Of a DNA stretch of 64,000 bases, positions 42,261 through 49,842 are shown piece by piece. Each line of letters opens with the position of its first letter. Position 1 is the stretch's first letter. The stretch is from Streptomyces sp. SKN60 (GTDB lineage: Bacteria; Actinomycetota; Actinomycetes; Streptomycetales; Streptomycetaceae): contig NZ_JAHTMW010000003.1 in NCBI RefSeq assembly GCF_026236535.1, positions 186,001 through 250,000 on the forward strand. Direction: 5' to 3'. The position numbers and the translations under genes were made by a program. The notes beneath the pieces were generated by a model that was not told the origin of the DNA, searched no databases, and saw nothing but the letters and a program-made list of their open reading frames with translations.

Positions 42261-43186
42261 CCGTCCGGGCCGGCCGGCGCAGGGTCGAGGTGCCCCGGCC
42301 GGAGAAGGTGCTGTTCCCGGACGACGGGCTGACCAAGGCCGATCTGGCCGCCTACTACCGGCGGATCGCCCGGCGCATGGTGCCGCAGCTGCGCGGCCGC
42401 CCGCTGATGCTGGAGCGGCATCCCGACGGCATCGACGACTCCGGCTTCATGCAGAAGGACCTCCCCGAGCACTTCCCCGACTGGATCGCCCACGCCGAGC
42501 TGCCCAAGGCGGACGGCACCGTCACCTACGTCCTCTGCGAGGACGCCGCCACCCTCGTCTATCTGGCCGGCCAGGCCTGCGTCACCCCGCACCGCTGGCT
42601 GTCCCGCGCCGACCGCCCCGACCACCCGGACCGGCTGGTCTTCGACCTCGACCCGCCGGGCGACGACTTCGAGGCGGTGCGCCGCACCGCCCGCCGTATG
42701 CACGCGCTGCTCGACGAGCTTGAGCTGCCCTCCCTGCTGATGACCACCGGATCGCGCGGCCTGCATGTGGTGGTGCCGCTGCTGCGCCGGAACACCTTCG
42801 ACGAGGTACGGGCCTTCGCCGGCGAGGTCGCCGATCTGCTCGCCGCCCGGCACCCGGACGAACTGACCACCGCGGCCCGGAAGAAGGACCGTGGCGAGCG
42901 CCTCTACCTGGACGTCCAGCGCAACGGCTACGGCCAGACCGCCGTCGCCCCCTATGCCGTACGGGCCCGGCCCGGCGCCCCGGTCGCGGCACCGCTGGAC
43001 TGGGCGGAGCTGGACGACCCCGGTCTGACCGCGCGCCGCTGGACCCTGCGGGACGCCGACGAGCTGCTCGACCGCACGGCATGGCGGAACCCGCCACGGG
43101 GGCACTCCGCGGCGGCGGCCCGGCGCCGGCTCGCCGACCTGGACGAAGGCGCTCTGGACGAAGGCGCCCTGGACGAAGGCGGGTGA
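42257..43186 (+). CDS. LigD-type polymerase/primase (archaeo-eukaryotic primase superfamily)
   Basis: A 309-residue NHEJ polymerase that fills gaps with ribo- or deoxynucleotides at broken ends. The metal-binding DxD is in VFDLDPPGDDF, substrate loop residues in TTGSRGLHVVVPL, and MLERHPDGIDDSGFMQKD near the N-terminus is typical. The C-terminus ends in three DEGAL-type repeats encoded by a 15-bp tandem repeat. ATG overlaps the phosphoesterase gene (ATGA). The ATP-dependent ligase module is not in this window. Confidence 0.93.
   Translation: MTVRAGRRRVEVPRPEKVLFPDDGLTKADLAAYYRRIARRMVPQLRGRPLMLERHPDGIDDSGFMQKDLPEHFPDWIAHAELPKADGTVTYVLCEDAATLVYLAGQACVTPHRWLSRADRPDHPDRLVFDLDPPGDDFEAVRRTARRMHALLDELELPSLLMTTGSRGLHVVVPLLRRNTFDEVRAFAGEVADLLAARHPDELTTAARKKDRGERLYLDVQRNGYGQTAVAPYAVRARPGAPVAAPLDWAELDDPGLTARRWTLRDADELLDRTAWRNPPRGHSAAAARRRLADLDEGALDEGALDEGG
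43139..43183 (+). repeat. 15-bp tandem repeat, three copies, at LigD-Pol 3' end
   Basis: CTGGACGAAGGCGCT, then two near-identical copies (43139-43153, 43154-43168, 43169-43183), encode repeated LDEGA units directly before the stop. Frame-neutral; copy number could vary between strains. Confidence 0.92.
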
Positions 43187-43193
43187 GCAGGCC

Positions 43194-43763
43194 GTGACGC
43201 GTGTGACGGTGGAAGGAACGGAGATCGTGGTCCGCCTCGGACCGCGCGAGGCCCTGGCCGCACGGCGCCGCACGATCCGCGTGCCCGTCGCCGCGCTGCG
43301 CGCCCTCGGCGTCGACCCCAGCTGGTGGCGGGTGCTGCGCGGCACCGCGGGCCGGGGCCTGTGGCTGCCGGGCCGCTGCGTGGGCCGCCGCCACGGCCCG
43401 GCCGGTACGGACTTCGTCGCCGTACGCGCCGAGTCACCGGTCCTCTGGATGGACCTGGCCCCGGAGGCGCCCTTCGCCCGGGTCGCCGTCACGGTGCCGG
43501 ACCCGGAGCAGACCGAGCGCGCCCTGCGGGTGTTCATGCCGGAGGAACCGCTGATCCCGGACGAGTCCGGCCACCCGGGCATGCTCCCCGAACCCGGCCG
43601 GCGCGAGGGCCGGGAGGAGCCGGACAAGCCGCCGGATCCGGAGGAACGGAGGATGCCCGGGGTGCCCGGGGACACCGGGCACGGGCCCGGACCGGGGCAC
43701 CGGGAGAAGCTCTGGGAGAAGCCCTGGGAAGCCCCGGGAGGGGAGAAACCCGGGGATTCGTGA
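43194..43763 (+). CDS. Conserved-looking hypothetical protein next to NHEJ genes
   Basis: A 189-residue protein. The first 125 residues have a beta-rich pattern (VTVEGTEIVVRLGPREALAA, WWRVLRGT, FVAVRAESPVLWMDL) that could be a PH-like barrel, a low-confidence guess. The last 65 are Pro/Gly/Glu-rich and disordered, with KLWEKPWEAPGGEKPGD. GTG starts 8 bases after the LigD-polymerase stop, so it is in the operon; the last gene before the convergent Ku gene. It may assist NHEJ or be unrelated; no function is claimed. Confidence 0.65.
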   Translation: MTRVTVEGTEIVVRLGPREALAARRRTIRVPVAALRALGVDPSWWRVLRGTAGRGLWLPGRCVGRRHGPAGTDFVAVRAESPVLWMDLAPEAPFARVAVTVPDPEQTERALRVFMPEEPLIPDESGHPGMLPEPGRREGREEPDKPPDPEERRMPGVPGDTGHGPGPGHREKLWEKPWEAPGGEKPGDS

Positions 43764-43778
43764 GGCGGCGCCAGGGCG

Positions 43779-44714
43779 CTAGGCGGCCTTCTCGCCGGCC
43801 TGCTCCAGGGCCTCGATCAGCTCGTCGCGCTTCATGCCGGAACGCCCGGGGATCCCGGCCGCCGCGGCCCGCTCGTACAGCTCGGCCTTGGTCAGCTCCG
43901 TGAGCCCGGACTTCTTCCGCTTGCCCTTCCCCTTGCCGCGGGCGCGCTCGACGCTCGCGCGCAGGGCCTCGGTCAGGTCGATCACATGGGTGGCCTCGGC
44001 CGCGGGCTCGGCCTTCTCGACGGTCTCGCCCGCCTTCTTCGCCTTGATCAGGTCGGCGACCTTGTCGCGGTAGGTGTCGTGGAACTCCTCGGGCTCCCAG
44101 TCCATGGCGAGCGCGTCGATGAGCTGCTCGGCCATCCGCATCTCCTTGGCGCCGGCCTTCGTCCGTCCCGTCGGGAGGTCGGGGATCTCCTCGCGCGGAT
44201 CCCGGATCTCGTCGGCCCAGTGCAGCGTGTGCAGGGTGAGGATGCCGTCCTCGGACTTGAGCGCCACCAGGTACTCCCGGCCGCGCATCACGAAGGTCGC
44301 CACCCCCGCCCGGCCCGCCTTCGCGAGCGCCCGCTCCAGGAGGCCGTAGACCTTGGCGTACTCACCGGTCTTCGGCCCGAGGTAGTAGGTCCGGTCGAAG
44401 TAGATCGGGTCGATCGCCTCCAGGTCCACGAATCCGCTGATCTCCAGCGCCTTCGAGCGGCCCGGCGCGATCTCGTCGAGCTCGTCGGGTTCGACGAGGA
44501 CGTACGCGTCCCCCGCGTCGAAGCCCTTCACGATGTCGCCGAGCTCGACCTCCTCGCCGGTCCGCTCGTTCACCCGCCGGTTGCGGATCCGGTCGGAGGT
44601 GCCGCGCTGCAGCTGGTGGAAGCGCAGGGTGTGCGCGGAGGTGGCGGTGTACAGACCGACGGGCACGCTCACCAGGCCGAAGCTCAGCACCCCGGTCCAC
44701 ACGGGTCGGGCCAT
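43779..44714 (-). CDS. ku: Ku-family DNA end-binding protein
   Basis: A 311-residue homodimeric Ku that encircles DNA ends and recruits LigD. The core starts ARPVWTGVLSFGLVSVPVG with the beta-barrel ring following (LEISGFVDLEAIDP, YYLGPKTGEYAKVYGLLERA). The C-terminus carries a Lys-rich extension (KGKGKRKKSG) and a SAP/Rho-like helical DNA-binding motif (LTKAELYERAAAAGIPGRSG). ATG at 44714 follows GGTGAG. Convergent with the LigD modules at 41634-43186, making a complete end-binding, processing and filling set apart from ligase. Confidence 0.96.
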   Translation of the reverse strand: MARPVWTGVLSFGLVSVPVGLYTATSAHTLRFHQLQRGTSDRIRNRRVNERTGEEVELGDIVKGFDAGDAYVLVEPDELDEIAPGRSKALEISGFVDLEAIDPIYFDRTYYLGPKTGEYAKVYGLLERALAKAGRAGVATFVMRGREYLVALKSEDGILTLHTLHWADEIRDPREEIPDLPTGRTKAGAKEMRMAEQLIDALAMDWEPEEFHDTYRDKVADLIKAKKAGETVEKAEPAAEATHVIDLTEALRASVERARGKGKGKRKKSGLTELTKAELYERAAAAGIPGRSGMKRDELIEALEQAGEKAA

Positions 44715-44789
44715 CTCGCTCACCACCGCCCCGGCCGTACGACGACCCCCTTCAGCCCGGCGGCTGCCCGCCCCGGCCCGCGCGAAAAC

Positions 44790-44820
44790 GGCCGGGCCCG
44801 TCCGCTGGACGGGCCCGGCC
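44790..44820. terminator. Hairpin near Ku and MIB operon ends
   Basis: GGCCGGGCCCGTCC at 44790-44803 pairs with 44807-44820 around a 3-base loop, a perfect 14-bp stem. It lies between the 3' end of the methyltransferase gene and the Ku start, in the path of minus-strand transcription from the MIB operon. Confidence 0.85.
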
Positions 44821-44845
44821 TCTCTTCCGCCGGTGGGGCGGCGGA

Positions 44846-45724
44846 TCAGACGCGGTCGGCGGCGATCAGGAGGTACTGGAAGGAGCCGTCCTTGTACGAC
44901 TCGATGAAGGCCTCCTCGATGCCGGTGACCAGCGAGGACGTGGCGCGCAGCTCCCAGTACGGGAGGGTCGCGGCGGTCAGGTCGACGACCGCGTTCGGGA
45001 CCAGCCGGTTGTCGGCCATGGCGCGCAGGTATTCGCGGCGGGAGTGGATGTTGCACTCGAAGTGGGCGTTGATCTGGGAGACCCACTTGGAGGGCTGGCC
45101 GTACTTGGGGTTCCAGCAGCCGGTGATGGTGACGTAGCGGCCGCCGATCCGCAGGAAGCGGGAGTGCTCGGCCATCAGGTCGTCGAGGTCGACGTACATG
45201 CTGGACTCGTTGTTCCAGGAGGCGGCGATGCTGCCCTTCTCGAACGGGGTGTCGAGCATGTTGCAGACCTGGGCGTGCACGTGGCTGTCGATGCCCAGCT
45301 CGCGGGCGCGCTTGTTGCCGAACTCGGCCTGGGTGGAGGAGAGGGTGACACCCTCGACCTTGCAGCCGAAGCGCTGGTGGGCCATCACGCTCGAACCGCC
45401 GCGGCCGCAGCCGGCGTCGACGAGGGTGTCCTCGGCGGTGATCGGGCCGAGGTGGTCGAGGAGGACCTCGGCCTGGGCCGACTCCAGGCGGTGCAGCTCG
45501 GTGATGAGCTTCTTCTCGTACTCACTGTCCTCGGGGGTGCCGAGGGAGGCATGGTCGATCTCGCCGATGCCGTAGTGGTGGTGGTAGAGGCCGTCCACGT
45601 CACCGAGGCGCAGGTTCACCGGCCGGGCCTCGGCGTTCCAGTAGCGGGCGATGTCGCCCTGGTACGGGTTCGCGGGGCCGGGGATGATCGTGGAGGCGTC
45701 GGTGGGGGTCAGCTCGGTGGTCAC
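44846..45724 (-). CDS. Geranyl diphosphate 2-C-methyltransferase (2-methylisoborneol pathway)
   Basis: A 292-residue SAM-dependent enzyme that methylates GPP at C2, giving 2-methyl-GPP, the substrate of MIB synthase. SAM motif I is LVDAGCGRGGSSVM, and GDVDGLYHHHYGIG, NNESSMYVDLDDL and GCWNPKYGQPSKWVSQINAH match the GPPMT family closely in length and sequence. GTG at 45724 is the start; the ribosome site is weak. It is the last gene of the encapsulin-MIB synthase-GPPMT operon, 40 bases after the synthase. Confidence 0.95.
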   Translation of the reverse strand: MTTELTPTDASTIIPGPANPYQGDIARYWNAEARPVNLRLGDVDGLYHHHYGIGEIDHASLGTPEDSEYEKKLITELHRLESAQAEVLLDHLGPITAEDTLVDAGCGRGGSSVMAHQRFGCKVEGVTLSSTQAEFGNKRARELGIDSHVHAQVCNMLDTPFEKGSIAASWNNESSMYVDLDDLMAEHSRFLRIGGRYVTITGCWNPKYGQPSKWVSQINAHFECNIHSRREYLRAMADNRLVPNAVVDLTAATLPYWELRATSSLVTGIEEAFIESYKDGSFQYLLIAADRV

Positions 45725-45764
45725 AGAGAGATCCGTTTCTTGCCGGACGTCGGGTCGCGGGTGC

Positions 45765-47087
45765 TTACCAGAAGTCGGGCAGGCTGTAGCGGTAGGTGTT
45801 GGTCTGGTGCCAGTAGTGGTTGCCGTCGACCCACACGGCCACGCCGCGCAGGAAGCGCAGCAGGGTGGGCACGGGGTTGGCGGCGGCCAGTGCGGCGGCC
45901 TCGGCCTCGAAGGCGTGCATGAGGTCGTTGTGGACCTCGACGGCCTTCAGATAGCCCTCCTTGGCGGAGACGCCCTCGCGTTCGGCGATCACCACGGGCA
46001 GGTTGAGATGCGTGCCGGGGCTGGCCAGCTCCTTGGTGTAGGAGTACAGGTCGTTGACGATGGTGGTCGCGTTCCCGGCGAGCGCGATGACCCGCTGCAT
46101 GGCGGGGGTGGCGTGCAGGTCCGCCGGCAGTTCGTAGCCGCCGACGGTGTCGGTGATGGTGGGACAGGGGCGGAAGTTGTTGAACTGGCGCATCGCCAGG
46201 TACTCCCACACCTCGGGCACGTGGTCGGTCTCGGCCCAGGCCGCCTCGGCGAGGTAGCCCATGTGCAGCCGCGCCATGTCGTGCCGGAAGCGGTCCGACT
46301 GGGACGGCGTCGCCAGCTGGTCGAAGTACTCCATCGCCGAGCGGTAGGCCCGCCGCGGCGCGTCCGACTCCAGCGACTCGCGCCAGGCCGGCGCGTACTC
46401 GGCCGTGGTGTGCAGCGGGTCGAGGGCGGTGTGCGCGAGCAGCAGCCGGCTGCCGAGGCCGATCGGCGAGCCGCCGTGGTCCTCGCAGTAGCAGTCGTCG
46501 ACCGCGTTCTCGGCGACCATCAGACGGGTGGCGGCCATGAGGTGGTCGACGGTCGGCGCGTCCGGGTGGCAGGCGACCATGTAGCGCCCGACGGAGAAGC
46601 CGTCGAACTGGTCCTCCCACTCGGGGGGGTACGCCTGGACCTCGTCCACCGCCCATTCCTTGATCCGGCGGCTGACCTCCGCCACCCGGGCCGGGTCCGG
46701 CTCGGCGATCGGGTGGAAGTACAGGCCGGGGATGGGCGTGCCCTGGTCGGCCGTGGTCCCGGACGCGGACAGCACCTCGGCCACGGCCTCGGCCACCGCC
46801 TCCGGTGCCACCTCGGGTACGGCTCCGGGCACGGCGTCCGGTACGGCTCCGGCCGCGGGCGGCGCCTCCGGCGGTGCCGGACGCCGGGCCAGGGAGAGTG
46901 CCGTGGTGCCCAGACCGCTGGGCCCGCGCAGGATGCGCTCGATGGCGGACTCGGGCGGTACGGGCGCCTCGGCCGGCGCCGGGGCGAGGGTCACGTCGAC
47001 CGGCGCCGGGGCCGTAACCGTGGCCGACGCGGACCGGAAGGGGGCGGAGGGCGGGCCGGGCAGCGGGGAAAGCCCGGGGTCGGGCAT
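45765..47087 (-). CDS. 2-methylisoborneol synthase (terpene cyclase)
   Basis: A 440-residue class I terpene cyclase that makes the earthy odorant 2-methylisoborneol. The metal motif DDCYCED spans residues 197-203, and the second metal site NDLYSYTKE lies near 345. The N-terminal about 110 residues are Pro/Ala/Glu-rich and disordered, as in all MIB synthases, and serve in related Streptomyces as the loading domain for a family 2B encapsulin. ATG has GGAGCC upstream (read on the minus strand). The shell gene lies 91 bases upstream in the operon. Confidence 0.96.
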   Translation of the reverse strand: MPDPGLSPLPGPPSAPFRSASATVTAPAPVDVTLAPAPAEAPVPPESAIERILRGPSGLGTTALSLARRPAPPEAPPAAGAVPDAVPGAVPEVAPEAVAEAVAEVLSASGTTADQGTPIPGLYFHPIAEPDPARVAEVSRRIKEWAVDEVQAYPPEWEDQFDGFSVGRYMVACHPDAPTVDHLMAATRLMVAENAVDDCYCEDHGGSPIGLGSRLLLAHTALDPLHTTAEYAPAWRESLESDAPRRAYRSAMEYFDQLATPSQSDRFRHDMARLHMGYLAEAAWAETDHVPEVWEYLAMRQFNNFRPCPTITDTVGGYELPADLHATPAMQRVIALAGNATTIVNDLYSYTKELASPGTHLNLPVVIAEREGVSAKEGYLKAVEVHNDLMHAFEAEAAALAAANPVPTLLRFLRGVAVWVDGNHYWHQTNTYRYSLPDFW

Positions 47088-47178
47088 CCGTGGCTCCTTG
47101 CGGGGATGAGGGGGCCGCCCCGGCCCGGGTGGGCCCGGCCGGGCGCGGCCCTCGGACGAGCGGGTATCCGCCTGGGCC

Positions 47179-48594
47179 CTAGTCGCGCCTGCGGGCGATC
47201 TGCACGTTCTCCAGTACGCCGAGCGCGTCGGGCACGAGGATCGCGGCGGAGTAGTAGGTGGTGACCAGGTACGAGATGATCGCCTGCTCGTTGATGCCCA
47301 TGAAGCGCACCGACAGACCCGGCTCGTACTCCTCCGGCAGACCGGTCTGGCGCAGGCCGATGACGCCCTGGTTGTCCTCGCCGGTACGCATGGCGATGAT
47401 CGAGCTGGTCTGCTCGTTGCTGATCGGGATCTTGTTGCAGGGCAGGATCGGGACCCCGCGCCAGGCCGGGACGGACTGGCCGCCGACGTCGACGTGGTCC
47501 GGGTAGAGCCCGCGGCTGTTGAACTCGCGCCCGATCGCCGCGATGGTCTTCGGGTGGGCGAAGAGGAACTTCGTGCCGCGGCGGCGGCAGAGCAGTTCGT
47601 CGAGGTCGTCCGGGGTGGGCGGGCCCGAGTGGGTCTGGATCCGCTGCTTGAAGTCGGCGTTGTGGAGCAGACCGAACTCGCGGTTGTTGATCAGCTCGTT
47701 CTCCTGGCGCTCGCGGAGCGCCTCGATCGTGAGCCGGAGCTGTTCCTCGGTCTGGTTCATCGGGCCGTTGTAGAGGTCGGCGACCCGGGTGTGGACCTTG
47801 AGGACCGTCTGGGCGACGGAGAGCTCGTACTCGCGCGGCTTGAGCTCGTAGTCCACGAAGGCGCCGGGGAGCTCGGCCTCGCCGACGTGACCGGCGGACA
47901 TGGCGATCTCGGCCTCGCCGTGCTTGTTCTGCCGCTGCCCGGGCAGCGCGCTGAACTCGCTGATGTGCTGCGCGAGCGCGGGCGCCTGCGCCTGCACGGC
48001 GGCGAAGTCGGAGCGGGAGAGGGTGAGCAGGGTGCCGGGGGTCTCGGCGGTGGCGGTGTAGTCCCACGTGGCGTCGGCGTCCAGGAGGGCGTTCTCGCCG
48101 AACCGGTCGCCGTCGGCGAGGACCGCGACGGCGACCTCGTCGCCGTACTTGCCGACCGAGGTCTGGCTGATCCGGCCGTGCGCGATGAGGTGAATCTGGT
48201 CGGCGGCGGCGCCGCGCTCGACGAGGACCTCGCCGGCGCGGAAGTCGCGCTGGACGCAGCGGTCGGCGAGCGCCCGCAGCACGTCCTCGTCCTCGAAGCC
48301 GTGCAGCAGGGCGAGTTCGCCGAGCTCCCGGGGGATGACCCGGACGGAGGCGCCGTCCTGCACGAACTCGATGACGCCGTCGCCGACGGTGTAGCTGAGT
48401 CGGCGGTTCACCCGGTAGGCGCCGCCCTTCGTCTCCACCCAGGGGAGCATGCGCAGCAGCCACCGGGAGGTGATCTCCTGCATCTGCGGGGCGGACTTGG
48501 TCGTGGTGGCGAGGTTCCGGGCTGCCGCGGTGCTGAGGCTGGACTGCGGCCGCGACGGCTCCAGCTCCATCTCCGGGCCGGTCTCAACGGTCAT
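47179..48594 (-). CDS. Family 2B encapsulin shell protein with cyclic nucleotide-binding domain
   Basis: A 471-residue shell protein. An N-terminal arm and HK97-like core ([20 protein letters not shown]) are interrupted by a Crp-type cyclic nucleotide-binding domain (about 100-215; [40 protein letters not shown]). The core then resumes ([40 protein letters not shown]). ATG at 48594 has AAGGAGC about 10 bases before it. First gene of the MIB operon. Such shells are known to package MIB synthase; ligand binding at the Crp-like domain is expected but its role is unclear. Confidence 0.95.
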   Translation of the reverse strand: MTVETGPEMELEPSRPQSSLSTAAARNLATTTKSAPQMQEITSRWLLRMLPWVETKGGAYRVNRRLSYTVGDGVIEFVQDGASVRVIPRELGELALLHGFEDEDVLRALADRCVQRDFRAGEVLVERGAAADQIHLIAHGRISQTSVGKYGDEVAVAVLADGDRFGENALLDADATWDYTATAETPGTLLTLSRSDFAAVQAQAPALAQHISEFSALPGQRQNKHGEAEIAMSAGHVGEAELPGAFVDYELKPREYELSVAQTVLKVHTRVADLYNGPMNQTEEQLRLTIEALRERQENELINNREFGLLHNADFKQRIQTHSGPPTPDDLDELLCRRRGTKFLFAHPKTIAAIGREFNSRGLYPDHVDVGGQSVPAWRGVPILPCNKIPISNEQTSSIIAMRTGEDNQGVIGLRQTGLPEEYEPGLSVRFMGINEQAIISYLVTTYYSAAILVPDALGVLENVQIARRRD

Positions 48595-49136
48595 GGGACG
48601 AGCGCTCCTTGAAAAGAGGAAAAACCGACACAATCTCTGGGATTCCGTCCAGATCCGGGGGAACACTAACCGCCGCGAGAGGAGGCCTGCCCAGCCAGTT
48701 CGGCGGCGTTACCTCGAAGCAGTGATCTTGCTTCTGCCGGGGTTTATCCGGGCAACGACGACTTTCGAGCCATTCGGGAGAGTGCGCCGGGGCGCGCGCG
48801 GCCCGCCGTACGCCCCTCACGCAACTCACCATCGGACAGGCGCTCTTGAAAACGAGTCAGGTCACGGCCCGTCGCAGGCGAGGGCGGGGGCGCGCGTGAG
48901 CCTCCGCCGAACGAGCGGTGCGAAACAGCGGGGCCGCGCTGTTTCGGCCACCCACCGGCGGCGGTCCGCCCACGCAACCGGCGGGAGCGCGCGGAGGGCG
49001 CCGGACGCCCGCCGAACGGGGAGCCCGCGGAGCAGCAGCCGATGGCCGCCGCGCCCCCCGGCCCACCGACATGCGCCGAGCCTCCGCTGGGTAGGCGGTC
49101 CGCGATCGGGCCGCCGGCCCGCGGGAGGGGAGCGAC
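48595..49136. other. Gene-free region between encapsulin and methyltransferase genes
   Basis: This 542-base divergent region holds the MIB operon promoter (minus strand) and that of the methyltransferase gene (plus strand). The 150 bases nearest the encapsulin start are A-rich on the coding strand and include AAAAAGG-type runs. A hairpin lies at 48921-48946. No clear -35/-10 pair could be assigned. A few open frames cross it, but without ribosome sites and with poor composition. No RNA gene was recognised. Confidence 0.45.
48921..48946. other. Hairpin CGAAACAGCG/CGCTGTTTCG
   Basis: A perfect 10-bp stem (48921-48930 with 48937-48946) around a 6-base GC loop, inside the divergent region. Could be a regulatory palindrome or attenuator; no T-run follows. 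Confidence 0.45.
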
Positions 49137-49772
49137 ATGAGCGAAGAGCGGGCGCTGACGGCCGAGGAGCTGTTCGACGAGGTCGGGATCGGGTACGAGA
49201 AGGCCTTCGGGCACCTTCCCGAGCAGCTGGCCGCCGTCGGCTGGCTGCTCGACCGGCTCCCCCGGGGCGCCCGGGTCCTGGACGTCGGCAGCGGCACCGG
49301 CCGGCCGGTGGCCGAGCTCCTCGACCGCGCCGGGCACGCGGTCACCGGCATCGACGTGTCCGGCACCATGGTGGACCTGGCCCGCCGGCAGGTCCCCGGC
49401 GCCCGCTTCGAGCGGCGCGACGTACGGGAGTTCACCGGCCCGGAGGGCGGCTTCGACGCCGTCTGCGCCTTCTTCCCGCTCCTGATGATGGACCGCGCCG
49501 GGGCGGCCGACTCGCTGCGCCGGATGGCGTCCTGGCTGAGGCCGGGCGGCCTCCTGGTCAGCGCGACCGTCCCGGCCGACGTGGAAGACGTCGAGATCGT
49601 CTGGATGGGCCGCCGGGCCCGGGTCTCCAGCTTCTCCGCCGAGGAGTACGTACGCCTGCTGCGCGAGGAGTGCGGCCTGGACGTCCTGCACCACGCCGTC
49701 TCCCAGTTCCGCCCCGACGAACCGTCGGCCGTGCCGGAGGAGCATCTGTTCTGCTACGCCCGGCGGCCGTGA
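49137..49772 (+). CDS. Class I SAM-dependent methyltransferase
   Basis: A 211-residue Rossmann-fold methyltransferase. Motif I is VLDVGSGTGRPVAEL, motif II GIDVSGTMVDLARR, motif III FDAVCAFFPLLMMDRAG. The substrate region is short, resembling UbiE/small-molecule methyltransferases. ATG follows GGGAGGGGAGCGAC. Substrate unknown. The kinase-binding-protein gene starts 70 bases downstream, but the region between looks like a new promoter start rather than an operon link. Confidence 0.86.
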   Translation: MSEERALTAEELFDEVGIGYEKAFGHLPEQLAAVGWLLDRLPRGARVLDVGSGTGRPVAELLDRAGHAVTGIDVSGTMVDLARRQVPGARFERRDVREFTGPEGGFDAVCAFFPLLMMDRAGAADSLRRMASWLRPGGLLVSATVPADVEDVEIVWMGRRARVSSFSAEEYVRLLREECGLDVLHHAVSQFRPDEPSAVPEEHLFCYARRP

Positions 49773-49842
49773 GGGGCGGCGGGGTCTGATGTAATCGTCC
49801 CCGGACGGCCCCCGACGGTGGGGTCACCGACCGGGGGGAACG

